Shown here one piece after another: positions 15,688 to 26,253 of a stretch of DNA of 64,000 nucleotides. The DNA is from Bradyrhizobium sp. CCGB12 (GTDB lineage: Bacteria > Pseudomonadota > Alphaproteobacteria > Rhizobiales > Xanthobacteraceae): NCBI RefSeq assembly GCF_024199845.1, contig NZ_JANADO010000001.1, positions 6,200,001-6,264,000 on the forward strand, read 5' to 3'. Position 1 is the stretch's first letter. Each line of letters starts with the position of its first letter. A program made the position numbers and the translations under genes. The notes under the pieces are model-generated. The model saw nothing but the letters and a program-made list of their open reading frames with translations. It made no database searches and was not told the DNA's origin.

Positions 15688-17348
15688 TAGCGCCGCGCGT
15701 ATCCGTACGTGGCGGCGGCGTTGTCGGCAGACACGAGGCCGCTTTCGACATCGTCCTTCACGGATGCGCGATCGCGCTCACCGGGCGCGCCGATGCCGGC
15801 GCCGCCCGGCGTCATCACCACCAGCCGATCATCCGGCGGCACCTGCTGAAAGCCTTTCCCACGCAACTTCTTCCCGGACTTGAGGCCGACATAGCCGGCC
15901 TCGCCGTCCCGGCCGCCATCCCGCCCGCGCGGCGGATGATCGATGCGGTCGAACGCGGCCAGGATGTCGAACGGCGCATCGACGCCGCTGCCGACCTCGA
16001 TAATCTGGCCGAGGCCACCGCGGGTGCGCCCTGCTCCGCCTGAATCCGGGCGCAGCTCCTTGCGCCAGAAGACCAAGGGCGTCTGTGTCTCCGCGATCTC
16101 GACCGGCGTGCCGCGCACGCCGCTTGGGTAAGCGGTCGCCGACAGGCCGTCCTTGCCGAAGCGCGCACCGGTGCCGCCATTGGAAGTCACCGCCATCGAG
16201 AACCCGTAATTGCCGCCGGCGCCGGAGTGGGTCTGGCCGCGGACGACGAGATTCCACAGGCAAGAGGTGCCTTCCGCGGGCACGCGCTCGGGGATGATCT
16301 GGCGCAGGCAGCCGAACACGACGTCGGGCAGCATCTGGCCGATGATGTGGCGCGAGGCGACTGGCGCCGGCTTCGGCGCATTGAGAATCGCGCCAGGGGG
16401 TGCCGACGCCGTCAGCGGCGAGAGCGATCCGGCATTGTTCGGGATCTGCGAGGCGACGACGCAGCCGAGGCCGAACACGGTATAGGCCGTGGTGTAGGAC
16501 AAGGGCACGTTGATGCCGAATTTCGAGGCGGCGGAGGTGCCGTCGAAATCGACGTGAATGCCTTCATCCGAGATCGTCAAGGTCGCGGCAAGCGTCACCG
16601 GCGCGTCGTAGCCGTCGACGACCATGGTGTTGCGCCAGCTTCCCTTCGGCAGTTTCGCGATCTCGGCCAGCACGGCCTCGCGCGAGCGGTCGCAGATGTA
16701 ATCGCCGAGCTCGTCGAGCGCGTCGATGCCGAACTCGTTCATCATCTCGACCAGGCGCTCGCAGCCGACGTCGTTGCAGCCGGCGAGCGAATAGGTGTCG
16801 CCCTCGGTGTCAACAGGCAACCGCGTGTTGGTGCGGATCATCGCCATCAGCGTCTCGTTGACGACGCCCTGGTCGATCAGCTTCAGCATGGGGATGTAGA
16901 GCCCCTCCATGAACACGTCGGTGGCATCAGGGCCGAAGCCGATGCCGCCAATGTCCATGAGATGGCTGGTGCAGGAAAACAGCGCGACCGGCTTGCCATC
17001 CTTGAAGCAGGGCGTGGTGACGACGAAATCGTTGAGATGGCCGGTGCCCATCCAGGGATCGTTGGTGATGTAGGCGTCGCCCTCCTTCATCGTCTCGATC
17101 GGGAAGTGGGCAATGAAGTGCCTGACCGATTCCGCCATCGAGTTGACGTGGCCGGGCGTGCCGGTCACCGCCTGCGCCAGCATCCGCCCCTTGAGGTCGA
17201 ATACGCCGGCCGAGAGGTCGCCGCATTCGCGCACGATCGGGCTGAAGGCGGTGCGCAGCAGCACCTGCGCCTGCTCCTCGACCACGGCGATCAGCCGGTG
17301 CCACATGATCTGGAGATCGATCAGGCTCGCGCCGCTTGCCTTGCTCAT
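15687..17348 (-). CDS. hyuB: Hydantoinase B / oxoprolinase family protein
   Basis: 553 residues, the normal length of the HyuB half of ATP-dependent hydantoinase/oxoprolinase-type enzymes. Visible segments include the N-terminal QAQVLLRTAFSPIVRECGDL, a GTPGHVNSM loop, and YITNDPWMGTGHLNDF in the first third. The GGAGRTRGGLGQ segment lies near the C-terminus. With HyuA it would hydrolyse a cyclic amide such as a hydantoin or 5-oxoproline using ATP. The gene starts two bases after the hyuA stop. Its TAG stop uses the terminal base of the IS630 element, without changing the protein end. Confidence 0.92.
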   Translation of the reverse strand: MSKASGASLIDLQIMWHRLIAVVEEQAQVLLRTAFSPIVRECGDLSAGVFDLKGRMLAQAVTGTPGHVNSMAESVRHFIAHFPIETMKEGDAYITNDPWMGTGHLNDFVVTTPCFKDGKPVALFSCTSHLMDIGGIGFGPDATDVFMEGLYIPMLKLIDQGVVNETLMAMIRTNTRLPVDTEGDTYSLAGCNDVGCERLVEMMNEFGIDALDELGDYICDRSREAVLAEIAKLPKGSWRNTMVVDGYDAPVTLAATLTISDEGIHVDFDGTSAASKFGINVPLSYTTAYTVFGLGCVVASQIPNNAGSLSPLTASAPPGAILNAPKPAPVASRHIIGQMLPDVVFGCLRQIIPERVPAEGTSCLWNLVVRGQTHSGAGGNYGFSMAVTSNGGTGARFGKDGLSATAYPSGVRGTPVEIAETQTPLVFWRKELRPDSGGAGRTRGGLGQIIEVGSGVDAPFDILAAFDRIDHPPRGRDGGRDGEAGYVGLKSGKKLRGKGFQQVPPDDRLVVMTPGGAGIGAPGERDRASVKDDVESGLVSADNAAATYGYARR

Positions 17349-17350
17349 GA

Positions 17351-19435
17351 TCAGGCCGCCTTTCGTTCCATGACGATGCTGCCGGCACCGTCGATATGGG
17401 CGTCAAAACTGGTGGAGACGAAGGTCGAGGTTTCGTCCTCCGCGATCACGGCGGGGCCGGCAATGGTCGCGCCCGGCACCATGTCTTCGCGACGATAGAG
17501 CGGGATCTCGATCGCCTCGCCTGCACGGCCGTCGAAGAATTTGCGGCTGCCGATTGCCTTTCCGGCCGGCTTGCGCGCGACGGCTGTGACCGCGGGCGGA
17601 TTGCGCGCCTCGGTGGTCGCGAGCACCGACCAGCTCAACACTTCGATTGCGGCGCCCGGGATCGGCCGCTCGAACATCGCGGAATAGTCCGCCTCAAATT
17701 TCTGGCGCAGGCCAGCGAGATCGGCCGTCGTCAGCCGCCGGTTCGGCAGCTCGACCGAGATCTCATGACCCTGGCCGACATAGCGCATGAAGGCGGCGCG
17801 ACGCTCGCGCACCGGCGCGCCGGCCGCGCCCGGCTCGACCAGCGCACGCGCTTCGCTCGCCATCTCCTGCAAGAGGTCGGAGACCGCCTCGGTGTCGAAA
17901 TCATCGAGGCGGACATGGCGGCTGCGCACCAGCTCATAGGCGATGGGAGCGGCAAGAAAGCCGACCGCCGAGCCGACACCGGCATTCGACGGCACGATCA
18001 CGCGGGAGACTCCGATCTTCTCGGCGACGCGCGCCGCATGAAGCGGCGCAGCGCCGCCGAAGGCGATCAGCGTGTGCTGGCCGACCACGGCACCGCGCTC
18101 GACCGCATGCACTCGCGCCGCGCTCGCCATGTTTTCGCAGACGACCTCGTGAACGGCATAGGCGGCGGTTTCTGCCGACAGGCCTAGCGCCTCGCCGACG
18201 TCGCGCAGCAGCGCCTGCTTCGACAGTTCCGGGTCGAGCTTGATCGTGCCGGCCGCAAAGGTATCAGGATCGATCATGCCGAGCGCCACGTCCGCATCCG
18301 TCACCGCCGGACGCTGGCCGCCGCGACCGTAGCAGGCCGGCCCCGGCTCCGACGAGGCACTCTCCGGGCCGACGGTCACGCGCTTCATCGCGTCGACATG
18401 CGCGATCGAGCCGCCGCCGGCGCCGATCTCGACCATTTCGATGACGGGGATACGTACCGGCAGGCCGGACCCTTTGAGGAAGCGCGCGGCGCGATCGACC
18501 TCGAACACGCGCGAGGTCTCGGGCTGATACTTCTCGATCAGGCAGATCTTTGCGGTGGTGCCGCCCATGTCGAAGGACAACACCTTGCTCTCGCCGAGGC
18601 GAGCCGCGATCTGCGCCGCGAAAATGGCGCCGCCGGCAGGACCGGATTCGACGAGACGCACCGGAAAACGCCGCGCCGTCTCGATTGACGTCACGCCGCC
18701 GCCGGAGGTGACGAGATAGATCGCGCCGCGGAACTGCTCGACCTGCAGGGCGTCCGCCATGCGGGCGAGATAACCGTCGATCAGGGGTTGCACATAGGCG
18801 TTGGCAACCGCGGTGGAGGTGCGCTCATATTCGCGGATCTCCGGACACACCGCCGACGACACGGTCACTGAGATGCCGGGCATCTCCTCACTGATGATCG
18901 CCGCGGCGCGGCGTTCATGCTCGGGATTGGCGTAGGAGTGCAGGAAGGCGATCGCGACGCTCTCGACCCCCAGCTCACGCAGTTTTGGCGCGAGCGCACG
19001 CACCGATGCCTCGTCCAGGGGGAGGCGAACGGCGCCATGGGCGTCGACGCGCTCGGGCACGGTGAAACGCAGGCTCCGCGGCGCCAGCGGCTTCGGCTTG
19101 TCGATGCTGAGATCATATTGGTCGTAGCGGCTCTCGGTGCCGATATCGAGCACATCGCGAAATCCGTCGGTCGCAATCAGCGCGGTTTTCGCGCCCCGGC
19201 GCTCGATGATCGCGTTGGTCGCGAGCGTGGTGCCGTGAATGAAGACGTCGATGTCGCTCATATGTGCGCGCGCGTCAGCGAGGATGAGGCGCATTCCGTC
19301 CATCACCGCCTGCTCGGGCCGCTGCGGCGTCGTCAGCACCTTGCGCGTCTTGCGATCCTGCCCCACGTCCAGCACGATGTCGGTGAACGTGCCACCGATA
19401 TCAACGGCAAGCCGTACTTCGGCCCCCTCAAGCAT
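17351..19435 (-). CDS. hyuA: Hydantoinase A / oxoprolinase family protein
   Basis: 694 residues from the ATG at 19435, chosen because the family motif VDIGGTFTDIVLD begins about residue 10. Further upstream codons do not look like the family. The N-terminal half has an actin-like ATPase fold with FIHGTTLATNAIIERRGAKT and SFDMGGTTAKICLIE. The GAGGGSIAHVD and GPACYGRGG segments precede the C-terminal domain. It should form the ATP-binding subunit with HyuB. No regulator or transporter is adjacent, so the physiological substrate is unknown. Confidence 0.92.
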   Translation of the reverse strand: MLEGAEVRLAVDIGGTFTDIVLDVGQDRKTRKVLTTPQRPEQAVMDGMRLILADARAHMSDIDVFIHGTTLATNAIIERRGAKTALIATDGFRDVLDIGTESRYDQYDLSIDKPKPLAPRSLRFTVPERVDAHGAVRLPLDEASVRALAPKLRELGVESVAIAFLHSYANPEHERRAAAIISEEMPGISVTVSSAVCPEIREYERTSTAVANAYVQPLIDGYLARMADALQVEQFRGAIYLVTSGGGVTSIETARRFPVRLVESGPAGGAIFAAQIAARLGESKVLSFDMGGTTAKICLIEKYQPETSRVFEVDRAARFLKGSGLPVRIPVIEMVEIGAGGGSIAHVDAMKRVTVGPESASSEPGPACYGRGGQRPAVTDADVALGMIDPDTFAAGTIKLDPELSKQALLRDVGEALGLSAETAAYAVHEVVCENMASAARVHAVERGAVVGQHTLIAFGGAAPLHAARVAEKIGVSRVIVPSNAGVGSAVGFLAAPIAYELVRSRHVRLDDFDTEAVSDLLQEMASEARALVEPGAAGAPVRERRAAFMRYVGQGHEISVELPNRRLTTADLAGLRQKFEADYSAMFERPIPGAAIEVLSWSVLATTEARNPPAVTAVARKPAGKAIGSRKFFDGRAGEAIEIPLYRREDMVPGATIAGPAVIAEDETSTFVSTSFDAHIDGAGSIVMERKAA

Positions 19436-19575
19436 TCCTGAACACTCCGAGCTGATCGCCAAATTGCGGTCGAAACCGCAGCAATTTTCATACCAGGGGC
19501 GGTGCAAATGGTGAAGCCTTCGGCCCCCTTTGCGTGGCACCTATGCGACAGGAGAGTGCTCGCGGCGCGGCCCGC

Positions 19576-20397
19576 TCAGAGCAAAAATGCCAGCGCCGCC
19601 TCGCAGCGCTCCTCGACCTTCAGCGTCAGGAGATCGTCGGCGCGGGTGCGGCCGAGATTGACCGCCGCAATCGGAATATTGCGCTGCGCGGCAGCCTGCA
19701 CGAAGCGGAATCCGGAATAGACCATCAGCGAGGAGCCGACGACGAGCATGGCATCGGCCTGCGCCAGGTGATCCTGCGCGGTGGCGACGGTGTCGCGAGG
19801 AACGTTCTCGCCGAAGAACACGACGTCGGGCTTGAGGATGCCGCCGCAGGCTTCGCAGGCCGGCACTTCGAAGGAGGAAAAATCCTCATGCTCCAGATCG
19901 GCGTCGCCATCAGGTGCATCGGCGGCATCGAGCGTCAGCCACGCCGCATTCGCGCGAGCAAGAACACGCTGAAACTCATCCCGCGGCGTCTTGCGGCCGC
20001 AGCCCATGCAGCGGACGAGATCGAGCCGGCCGTGCAGGTCGATCACCTGCCGGTGGCCGGCGGACTGATGCAGGCGGTCGACGTTCTGGGTCAGCAGCAT
20101 CCCGCACCGGCCGTTGGCCTCGAGCCGGGCGAGCGCATGATGCGCATCGTTCGGCCTCGCCTGGCCGAACCGCCGCCAGCCGATCAGGCTGCGCGCCCAA
20201 TAGCGCCGGCGCGTGTGCTCGTCCGACATGAAGGCCTGGAAGTTGACCGGCTGGGTCCGCTTCCAGTTGCCGTGGCTATCGCGATAGTCGGGAATGCCCG
20301 AATTGGTGCTACAGCCGGCGCCGGTGAGCACGAACAGACGTTCGTGCCGGCCGATGAAATCCTGCAGCGGAGGGATTCCCAGTGGAGCATTCGTCAT
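19576..20397 (-). CDS. Sir2-family NAD-dependent protein deacetylase
   Basis: 273 residues from the ATG at 20397. The NAD-binding motif GAGCSTNSGIPDYRD is at 26-40, TQNVDRLH at 103-110, and the catalytic histidine is His122 in LHGRL. Four zinc ligands are visible: Cys130/Cys133 and Cys181/Cys184. Between them is an acidic insertion (about 157-175) that is longer than in the smallest sirtuins. It would remove acyl groups from lysine in proteins. It lies 61 bases downstream of the antiporter gene on the same strand. Confidence 0.92.
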   Translation of the reverse strand: MTNAPLGIPPLQDFIGRHERLFVLTGAGCSTNSGIPDYRDSHGNWKRTQPVNFQAFMSDEHTRRRYWARSLIGWRRFGQARPNDAHHALARLEANGRCGMLLTQNVDRLHQSAGHRQVIDLHGRLDLVRCMGCGRKTPRDEFQRVLARANAAWLTLDAADAPDGDADLEHEDFSSFEVPACEACGGILKPDVVFFGENVPRDTVATAQDHLAQADAMLVVGSSLMVYSGFRFVQAAAQRNIPIAAVNLGRTRADDLLTLKVEERCEAALAFLL

Positions 20398-20458
20398 GGC
20401 GCAGATGTAGTCCGTGCGGGCGAATTTTGCCAGACCACGACAGTCCGCGCATGGCCGG

Positions 20459-22258
20459 CTATCGCGGGGACCGGCGCCCTGTGAGATCGAGCGGACGAGC
20501 TTGCTCTTGTCCTGCAATGCGGGCGGCTTGCTGCAGCGTCAGCCGAAATTCGTCCCGCTTCTCGTGCACCGAGGCTATCGCATGCCCGACCTCAACCCCG
20601 AGGCCGACCAGTGCCGCCTCCGAAAGCTGCAGGCTTGCCTCGATGGTTTCCGGCACCGCATCGGTTGCGCCGATCGCATAGAGATGGCGGGCATGATCGG
20701 CGTCCCGCGCACGTGAAACGATCAGCACGTCCGGCCGCACCGCGCGGATCCGCCCGACCACGGCGTCGATCGCTGGTCGCGACTGGATGGTAATGATCAC
20801 ACCGGTCGTCTGCATCAGGCCGCAGGCTTCGAGGAAACCCGGTTCTGTCGCATCACCAAAATAGACCTTGTGACCGTCGCGGCGGTCGCGTGCCACGGCG
20901 ACTGCCTCGTGATCGACCGCGATGTAGTTCAGGTCATGGCTGGTCAGCAGCGAGCAGACGACTTTCCCAACGCGGCCGTAGCCGACCACGATGGCCTGCG
21001 CCCGGTCGCCGGGCGGCCGAACCGCCAGTTCGGGATCGAGGGTGCGCTCGTTACCCAGCTTCGCGGCCAATCGTCGTCCGAGCACACCCAAAAGCGGCGT
21101 CAAGGCCATCGTCACGGCGGTGATGGCGACGGCAAAGCTCGACACGCGAGGCTCGATCAGGCCGAGCGCCGCCGCCATCCCGATGCTTACGAAGGCAAAT
21201 TCGCCGACTGGCCCCAGCAAGAAGCCGATTTCGATCGCCGCCGGCCACGAGAGTCTGAAGAGGCGGCCCAGGATGATGAGCACGATCGCCTTGCCGGCCA
21301 GAATGCCGATAACGGCGGCCAGCAGCCAAACGGGCTCGCGCATGAAGACGCGGAAGTCGATGGCCATCCCGACGGTGAAGAAGAAGATGCCCAGCAGCAG
21401 GCCCTTGAAGGGCTCGACCGTGGCCTCAATGGCCTTGCCATACTCCGTTTCCGCCAGCATCAGGCCTGCAACGAATGCTCCGAGCGCCATCGACAGGCCG
21501 GCCTGGTGCGCGGCTAGGCCTGCGCCGACGATGACGAACAAGGTCGCGGCGACAAACAACTCCGTCGAATGGGTGCGCGCAACCATCTGGAATAGCGGAC
21601 GCAGCAGCAACCGTCCGAGCACGATGAGCAAGGCGCCGGCCAGCGCAGCCTTCAACATCGCACTGGAGATATGCGTCACGACGGAGCCACCGCTGCCGGC
21701 GCCGAGCACCGAGACGAAGACGAGGATGGGAACCACCGCAAGGTCTTGGGCCAGCAGCACCGAGAAGCTGGCACGACCGGCGGTGGTCGCAAGCCGCCTC
21801 TCGGTGGACAAAAGCTCAAGCACGATCGCCGTGGAGGACAGCGCAAGGCTCGCGCCAAGGATGACGGCGGTATCGGAGTTCTGCCCGAAGAGAAGCGTCG
21901 CGCCGAAGATCATGGCTGAGGTCGCCAGCACCTGCAGGCCGCCAAGCCCGAACACCAGGCGTCGCATCGTGGCGAGCCGCCTGAAGGACAGCTCGAGCCC
22001 GATCAGAAATAGCAGGAATACGATGCCGAGATTGGCGATACCCTCGACGTTCCGCGCGTCCGTCACCGTGAACCAGTACAGGAACGGGAGTTCCTGAACG
22101 AGCGACCCGAGCCCGAGCGGGCCGAGAATGGCGCCGGCGCCGAGATAGCCCAGCACAGGATTGATGCCCCAATGACGGACAATTGGCACCACGACGCCGG
22201 CAGTACCGAGGACCACCAGTGCGTCACTGTAGGCATTGATGTTTATGGTTGTGGTCAC
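20459..22258 (-). CDS. CPA2-family cation:proton antiporter with RCK domain (KefB/KefC-like)
   Basis: 599 residues. The first ~390 residues carry about 12 hydrophobic segments in the Na+/H+ exchanger fold, including NPVLGYLGAGAILGP and LGIVFLLFLIGLELSF. The conserved ion-path region is FSVLLAQDLAVVPILVF. After a linker, a TrkA-N/RCK domain begins with the nucleotide-binding AIVVGYGRVGKVV at about residue 415. It likely exchanges K+ (or Na+) for protons across the inner membrane under nucleotide or glutathione-adduct control. No KefF/KefG ancillary gene is adjacent. The sirtuin gene follows. Confidence 0.9.
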   Translation of the reverse strand: MTTTININAYSDALVVLGTAGVVVPIVRHWGINPVLGYLGAGAILGPLGLGSLVQELPFLYWFTVTDARNVEGIANLGIVFLLFLIGLELSFRRLATMRRLVFGLGGLQVLATSAMIFGATLLFGQNSDTAVILGASLALSSTAIVLELLSTERRLATTAGRASFSVLLAQDLAVVPILVFVSVLGAGSGGSVVTHISSAMLKAALAGALLIVLGRLLLRPLFQMVARTHSTELFVAATLFVIVGAGLAAHQAGLSMALGAFVAGLMLAETEYGKAIEATVEPFKGLLLGIFFFTVGMAIDFRVFMREPVWLLAAVIGILAGKAIVLIILGRLFRLSWPAAIEIGFLLGPVGEFAFVSIGMAAALGLIEPRVSSFAVAITAVTMALTPLLGVLGRRLAAKLGNERTLDPELAVRPPGDRAQAIVVGYGRVGKVVCSLLTSHDLNYIAVDHEAVAVARDRRDGHKVYFGDATEPGFLEACGLMQTTGVIITIQSRPAIDAVVGRIRAVRPDVLIVSRARDADHARHLYAIGATDAVPETIEASLQLSEAALVGLGVEVGHAIASVHEKRDEFRLTLQQAARIAGQEQARPLDLTGRRSPR

Positions 22259-22455
22259 GAGCCCTTCTTGTGCCGACGCTTGCCAATAGCGACAGCGTCG
22301 TCCGCGGTCGATAGCACACGGCGCCGCATAGCCCTACCCGGCCCGAACCGGCATCTCCGCGCAGGGCATGGGTAGCCCCGTAGGCCGAGCGAGAGGCGTG
22401 CCTCGCGACCAGGATCTGGTTATTGCAAGCTGGATCGGGCTGCCGCCGATGCGCA

Positions 22456-23292
22456 TCAGCTCGCCCAATTCTCCCTGAACTCGGGAAACAGCGTCAGGCC
22501 TCCGCAGGCATAGATGGTCTGTCCGGTGATGTAGCTCGCTTCGTCCGAAGCGAGGAAGGCGAACACGGCGGCGATCTCTTCCGGCGTGCCGACGCGGCCG
22601 AGCGGAATGTGGCTGGTGACGACGCCGCGCTTCTCGGGATCCCCGGTCCAGGCCGCATTGATCGGAGTGTCGATCGCGCCGGGGCCAACCGCATTGACGC
22701 GAATGCCTTGGCCGGCGAATTCGAGCGCTAGCGTCCGCGTCAGATTGGCCATGCCGCCCTTGCTGATCGAATAGGCGAGATAGCCGGGTTTGGGAATGAT
22801 CTGGTGGACGCTGGAGCAGTTGATGATGCTGCCGCCTCCGCCACGCGCGACGAAATGGGCGAGCGCCTTCTGCGCGCAGAGCACAGCGCCGTTGAGATTG
22901 ACGTCGATGATGCGGCGATAGGTTTCGACGTCGAGCGCATCACTCGGCGATTCCCGCTGGAAGCCGGCGTTGTTGACGAGACAGTCGAGGCGCTTCCAGC
23001 GCGCCAGGATGGTCTCGAACATCGCAGCGACCGCCCGCTCATTGCTGACATCGGCCTTCACGACGAGATGATCGAGCTTGCCGTGGCCGCGATCGCTCGA
23101 TCCCGTGCGCGCGAGCGCGAGCGTCTCCTCGGCCCTTTCAGGGTGATCGACATAATTGATGGCGACAGTCGCACCCTCCTGGGCGAGCCGGATGGCGACA
23201 GCGCGGCCGATGCCTTGTGAGGCGCCAGTCACAAGCGCGTATTGGCCGACGAGGCGCGATTGAAAGGAGGTGGAGCGATCGATTTGTGGCAT
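22456..23292 (-). CDS. SDR family oxidoreductase (glucose 1-dehydrogenase-like)
   Basis: 278 residues from the ATG at 23292, which is preceded by GGAG. The motifs are TGASQGIG (22-29), NNAG (107-110), catalytic Ser160/161, Tyr174 and Lys178. The segment SVHQIIPKPGYLAYSISKGG and the C-terminal ITGQTIYACGGLTLFPEF are typical of the glucose 1-dehydrogenase-like SDR subgroup. Substrate specificity cannot be decided. It follows the permease gene by about 70 bases but has its own ribosome binding site. Confidence 0.88.
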   Translation of the reverse strand: MPQIDRSTSFQSRLVGQYALVTGASQGIGRAVAIRLAQEGATVAINYVDHPERAEETLALARTGSSDRGHGKLDHLVVKADVSNERAVAAMFETILARWKRLDCLVNNAGFQRESPSDALDVETYRRIIDVNLNGAVLCAQKALAHFVARGGGGSIINCSSVHQIIPKPGYLAYSISKGGMANLTRTLALEFAGQGIRVNAVGPGAIDTPINAAWTGDPEKRGVVTSHIPLGRVGTPEEIAAVFAFLASDEASYITGQTIYACGGLTLFPEFRENWAS

Positions 23293-23365
23293 GAGTGATC
23301 TCCGGGATGCCTGATCATCGACGGAACTGGTGCCTTTGTTCCATCTCATAACGCATTGCTGCGAT

Positions 23366-24685
23366 TCATTCGGCGCGGCGGCCGCGCGTCAATGTCAGGA
23401 TTTGGTACAGGATGATGGCGCCAAAGGTTGCGGTGCCGATCCCGCCGATGGTGAACGCGCCGAATTTGAGCGTGAGATCGCCGGCGCCTGCGGTGAGCGC
23501 CACCGCGACGGTAATCAGGTTCGCGGGATTTGCAAAGTCGACCTTGTTCTCGACCCAGATCCGACCGGCCATCGCCGCGATCAACCCGAACAGCACGATC
23601 GAGAGGCCGCCGATGACGGGACCCGGGATCGACAGGATCAGCGCGCCGAATTTCGGCGAGAAGCCGAGCAGGATCGACACCGTGGCCGCGAAGGCGAACA
23701 ACAAGGTGGAATAGACCTTCGTCGCCGCCATGACGCCAATATTCTCGGCGTAGGTCGTAACGCCTGTGCCCCCGCCGCAGGCCGCCACGATGGTCGCGAG
23801 GCTGTCTGCGAACAGGGCGCGGCCGAGGTAGCGATCGAGGCTCCGGCCCGTCATCGCGCCGACGGCCTTGATGTGACCTAGGTTCTCGGCGACGAGGATG
23901 ACCGCAACCGGTGCGATCAGGAAGATTGCATCGGCCTGAAAGGTCGGCGCAGTGAAGTTGGGTAGGCCGAACCACGGCGCGGCCGAGAGTTGCGCGAAGT
24001 CGATCGGCTTGCCAAAACCGAGGCCGTTCGCGAACAGCAAGTACAAGAGATATCCGCCGATTGCGCCAAGGATGATCGGCAGGCGGCGCCACAGGCCAGG
24101 TGCGGCAACGGCCACCACGCCGATCATCAGCACGGTCGCGAGCCCGATCCAGGTGTCGAACGCGTTGGCGCTCACCGCCTTGACCGCCACGGGCGCGAGG
24201 TTGAGGCCGATCGCGGCGACCACGGCGCCGGTGACGGCCGGTGGCAGCAGCCTCTCGACCCAGCCAACCCCTGACCACATCACGACCAGCGCAATCAAGC
24301 CGTACAGTACGCCGGCTCCGACAATGCCGCCGAGCGCAACCGACAGGTTCGGATTTGGTCCCTGCCCCGCATAACCGGTGGCGGCGATGACGACGGCGAT
24401 GAATGCGAAGCTCGAGCCGAGATAGCTCGGCACGCGCCCCGCGACAATGACGAAGAAGATCAGCGTGCCGACGCCGGAGAACAGGACCGCAACATTGGGA
24501 TCGAACCCCATCAGCAGCGGCGCGATGATCGTCGAACCCGACATTGCGACGCAATGCTGGAGACCGGAGACGACGGTCTGGCCCCAGGACAGCCGCTCCT
24601 CCGGCATGATCACGCCCGAGGTCTTGAGTTTCCAACGCGGAAAATAGCCTTCAGCTTGGCCGTCGGAGTCGGTTGCAGTCGCCAT
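23366..24685 (-). CDS. NCS2-family nucleobase permease (uracil/xanthine type)
   Basis: 439 residues with about 13-14 membrane segments, the usual size for NCS2 carriers. The first segments carry SGLQHCVAMSGSTIIAPLLM. The substrate-site helices are around VAENLGHIKAVG, which holds the conserved acidic residue, and CGGGTGVTTYAENIGVMAAT. The latter matches the NCS2 signature region. It would import uracil, xanthine or uric acid with protons. No purine or pyrimidine degradation genes are next to it, so the substrate is left open. Confidence 0.9.
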   Translation of the reverse strand: MATATDSDGQAEGYFPRWKLKTSGVIMPEERLSWGQTVVSGLQHCVAMSGSTIIAPLLMGFDPNVAVLFSGVGTLIFFVIVAGRVPSYLGSSFAFIAVVIAATGYAGQGPNPNLSVALGGIVGAGVLYGLIALVVMWSGVGWVERLLPPAVTGAVVAAIGLNLAPVAVKAVSANAFDTWIGLATVLMIGVVAVAAPGLWRRLPIILGAIGGYLLYLLFANGLGFGKPIDFAQLSAAPWFGLPNFTAPTFQADAIFLIAPVAVILVAENLGHIKAVGAMTGRSLDRYLGRALFADSLATIVAACGGGTGVTTYAENIGVMAATKVYSTLLFAFAATVSILLGFSPKFGALILSIPGPVIGGLSIVLFGLIAAMAGRIWVENKVDFANPANLITVAVALTAGAGDLTLKFGAFTIGGIGTATFGAIILYQILTLTRGRRAE

Positions 24686-24822
24686 GTTCCCCCCAATTGC
24701 AGCGATCGATCTTCGTGCGATCCGACAAAAATGTGATTGTCGCTTCTGCAGCGGCCATCACATGATGCAAAGCATTGCAAGATCCAAATCCTGCAAGATC
24801 AATACGTTCCGGGGCACACTCT

Positions 24823-26151
24823 ATGACACAAGTCGCGATCCAGCCAGCCGTCCTCCGCCGACACCAGCCCTGGTACAAGATCCTCTACATCCAGGTCCTG
24901 ATCGCGATCGCGCTCGGCGTGCTCGTCGGCTACTTCTATCCCGATCTCGGCAAAGCCCTAAAGCCGCTCGGCGACGGCTTCATCGCGCTGATCAAGATGA
25001 TGATCGCGCCGGTGATCTTCTGCACCGTGGTGCACGGCATCTCCTCGATGGGCGACCTCAAGCGCGTCGGTCGGGTCGGGCTGAAGTCGCTGATCTATTT
25101 CGAGACGGTCTCGACCGTCGCGCTCGCCATCGGCCTTTTGGTCGGCGAAATTCTCCAGCCCGGGCACGGCTTCAACATCGATCCCGCCAGCATCGATCCG
25201 AAATCGGTCGCGACCTATGTCACCAAGGCCCACGAGGAGGGCATCGTCGCCCATCTGATGGCAATCATTCCCGACAGCTATGTGGGCGCGATTGCGCGCG
25301 GCGACCTCCTCCAGGTGCTGCTGGTCTCGATCCTCTCCGGCTTCGCCATCGCCTTCCTCGGCAAGACCGGCGAGCCGATCGCAGAGGCGATCGACAAGGC
25401 CGCAAAGATGTTCTTCGGCATCATCCGCATCATCGTGCGCGTGGCACCGATCGGCGCGTTCGGCGCCATGGCCTTCACCGTCGGCGCCTACGGTCTCGGC
25501 TCGCTGCTCAACCTCGCCGCCCTGATCGGCACGTTCTATCTGACCAGCATCCTGTTCGTGCTGATCGTGCTCGGCTCGATCGCGCGGCTCGCCGGGTTCT
25601 CGATCCTGCGCTTCATCGCCTACATCAAGGACGAGCTGCTGATCGTGCTCGGCACCTCCTCGTCGGAGACGGTGCTGCCGCAGATGATCCAGAAGATGGA
25701 GCATCTCGGCGCCTCGCGCTCGGTGGTCGGTCTCGTGATCCCGACCGGCTACAGCTTCAACCTCGACGGCACCAACATCTACATGACTCTGGCGACGCTG
25801 TTTTTGGCGCAGGCGACCAACACCCATCTGACCATCTGGCAGGAGCTCGGTATTTTGGGCATCGCCATGATCACCTCGAAGGGTGCCTCGGGCGTCACCG
25901 GCGCCGGCTTCATCACGCTCGCCGCGACGCTCTCGATCGTGCCTGACATCCCGATCCAGTCGATTGCGATCCTCGTCGGCATCGACAAGTTCATGAGCGA
26001 GTGCCGCGCGCTGACCAATCTGATCGGCAACGGCGTCGCCTGCGTCGTCATCAGCATGTCCGAAGGCGAGCTCGACCGCGAGGCGCTGCACGAGACCATG
26101 GCCCACCCGCTGGAGATGGGCGAGGCGCTGGAGCCTGGCGGCACTGCATAG
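24823..26151 (+). CDS. dctA: C4-dicarboxylate:cation symporter
   Basis: 442 residues from the ATG at 24823, matching the size of rhizobial DctA. It has the DAACS-family membrane topology, with the substrate-binding serine-rich loop [13 protein letters not shown] and the [16 protein letters not shown] motif. The C-terminal region includes [15 protein letters not shown], matching DctA. It would import succinate, malate and fumarate across the inner membrane, the main carbon supply in symbiotic rhizobia. No dctBD pair is adjacent in the window. A hairpin follows the gene. Confidence 0.93.
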   Translation: MTQVAIQPAVLRRHQPWYKILYIQVLIAIALGVLVGYFYPDLGKALKPLGDGFIALIKMMIAPVIFCTVVHGISSMGDLKRVGRVGLKSLIYFETVSTVALAIGLLVGEILQPGHGFNIDPASIDPKSVATYVTKAHEEGIVAHLMAIIPDSYVGAIARGDLLQVLLVSILSGFAIAFLGKTGEPIAEAIDKAAKMFFGIIRIIVRVAPIGAFGAMAFTVGAYGLGSLLNLAALIGTFYLTSILFVLIVLGSIARLAGFSILRFIAYIKDELLIVLGTSSSETVLPQMIQKMEHLGASRSVVGLVIPTGYSFNLDGTNIYMTLATLFLAQATNTHLTIWQELGILGIAMITSKGASGVTGAGFITLAATLSIVPDIPIQSIAILVGIDKFMSECRALTNLIGNGVACVVISMSEGELDREALHETMAHPLEMGEALEPGGTA

Positions 26152-26253
26152 CGCCACACACGATCCGATGCGGTAGTTTCCCGGAGTGGAAAAGCGGCGA
26201 GAGACGCGTCACAACAGACGGCGTTGGGATCACCGATTGATAGTCAATCTTTC

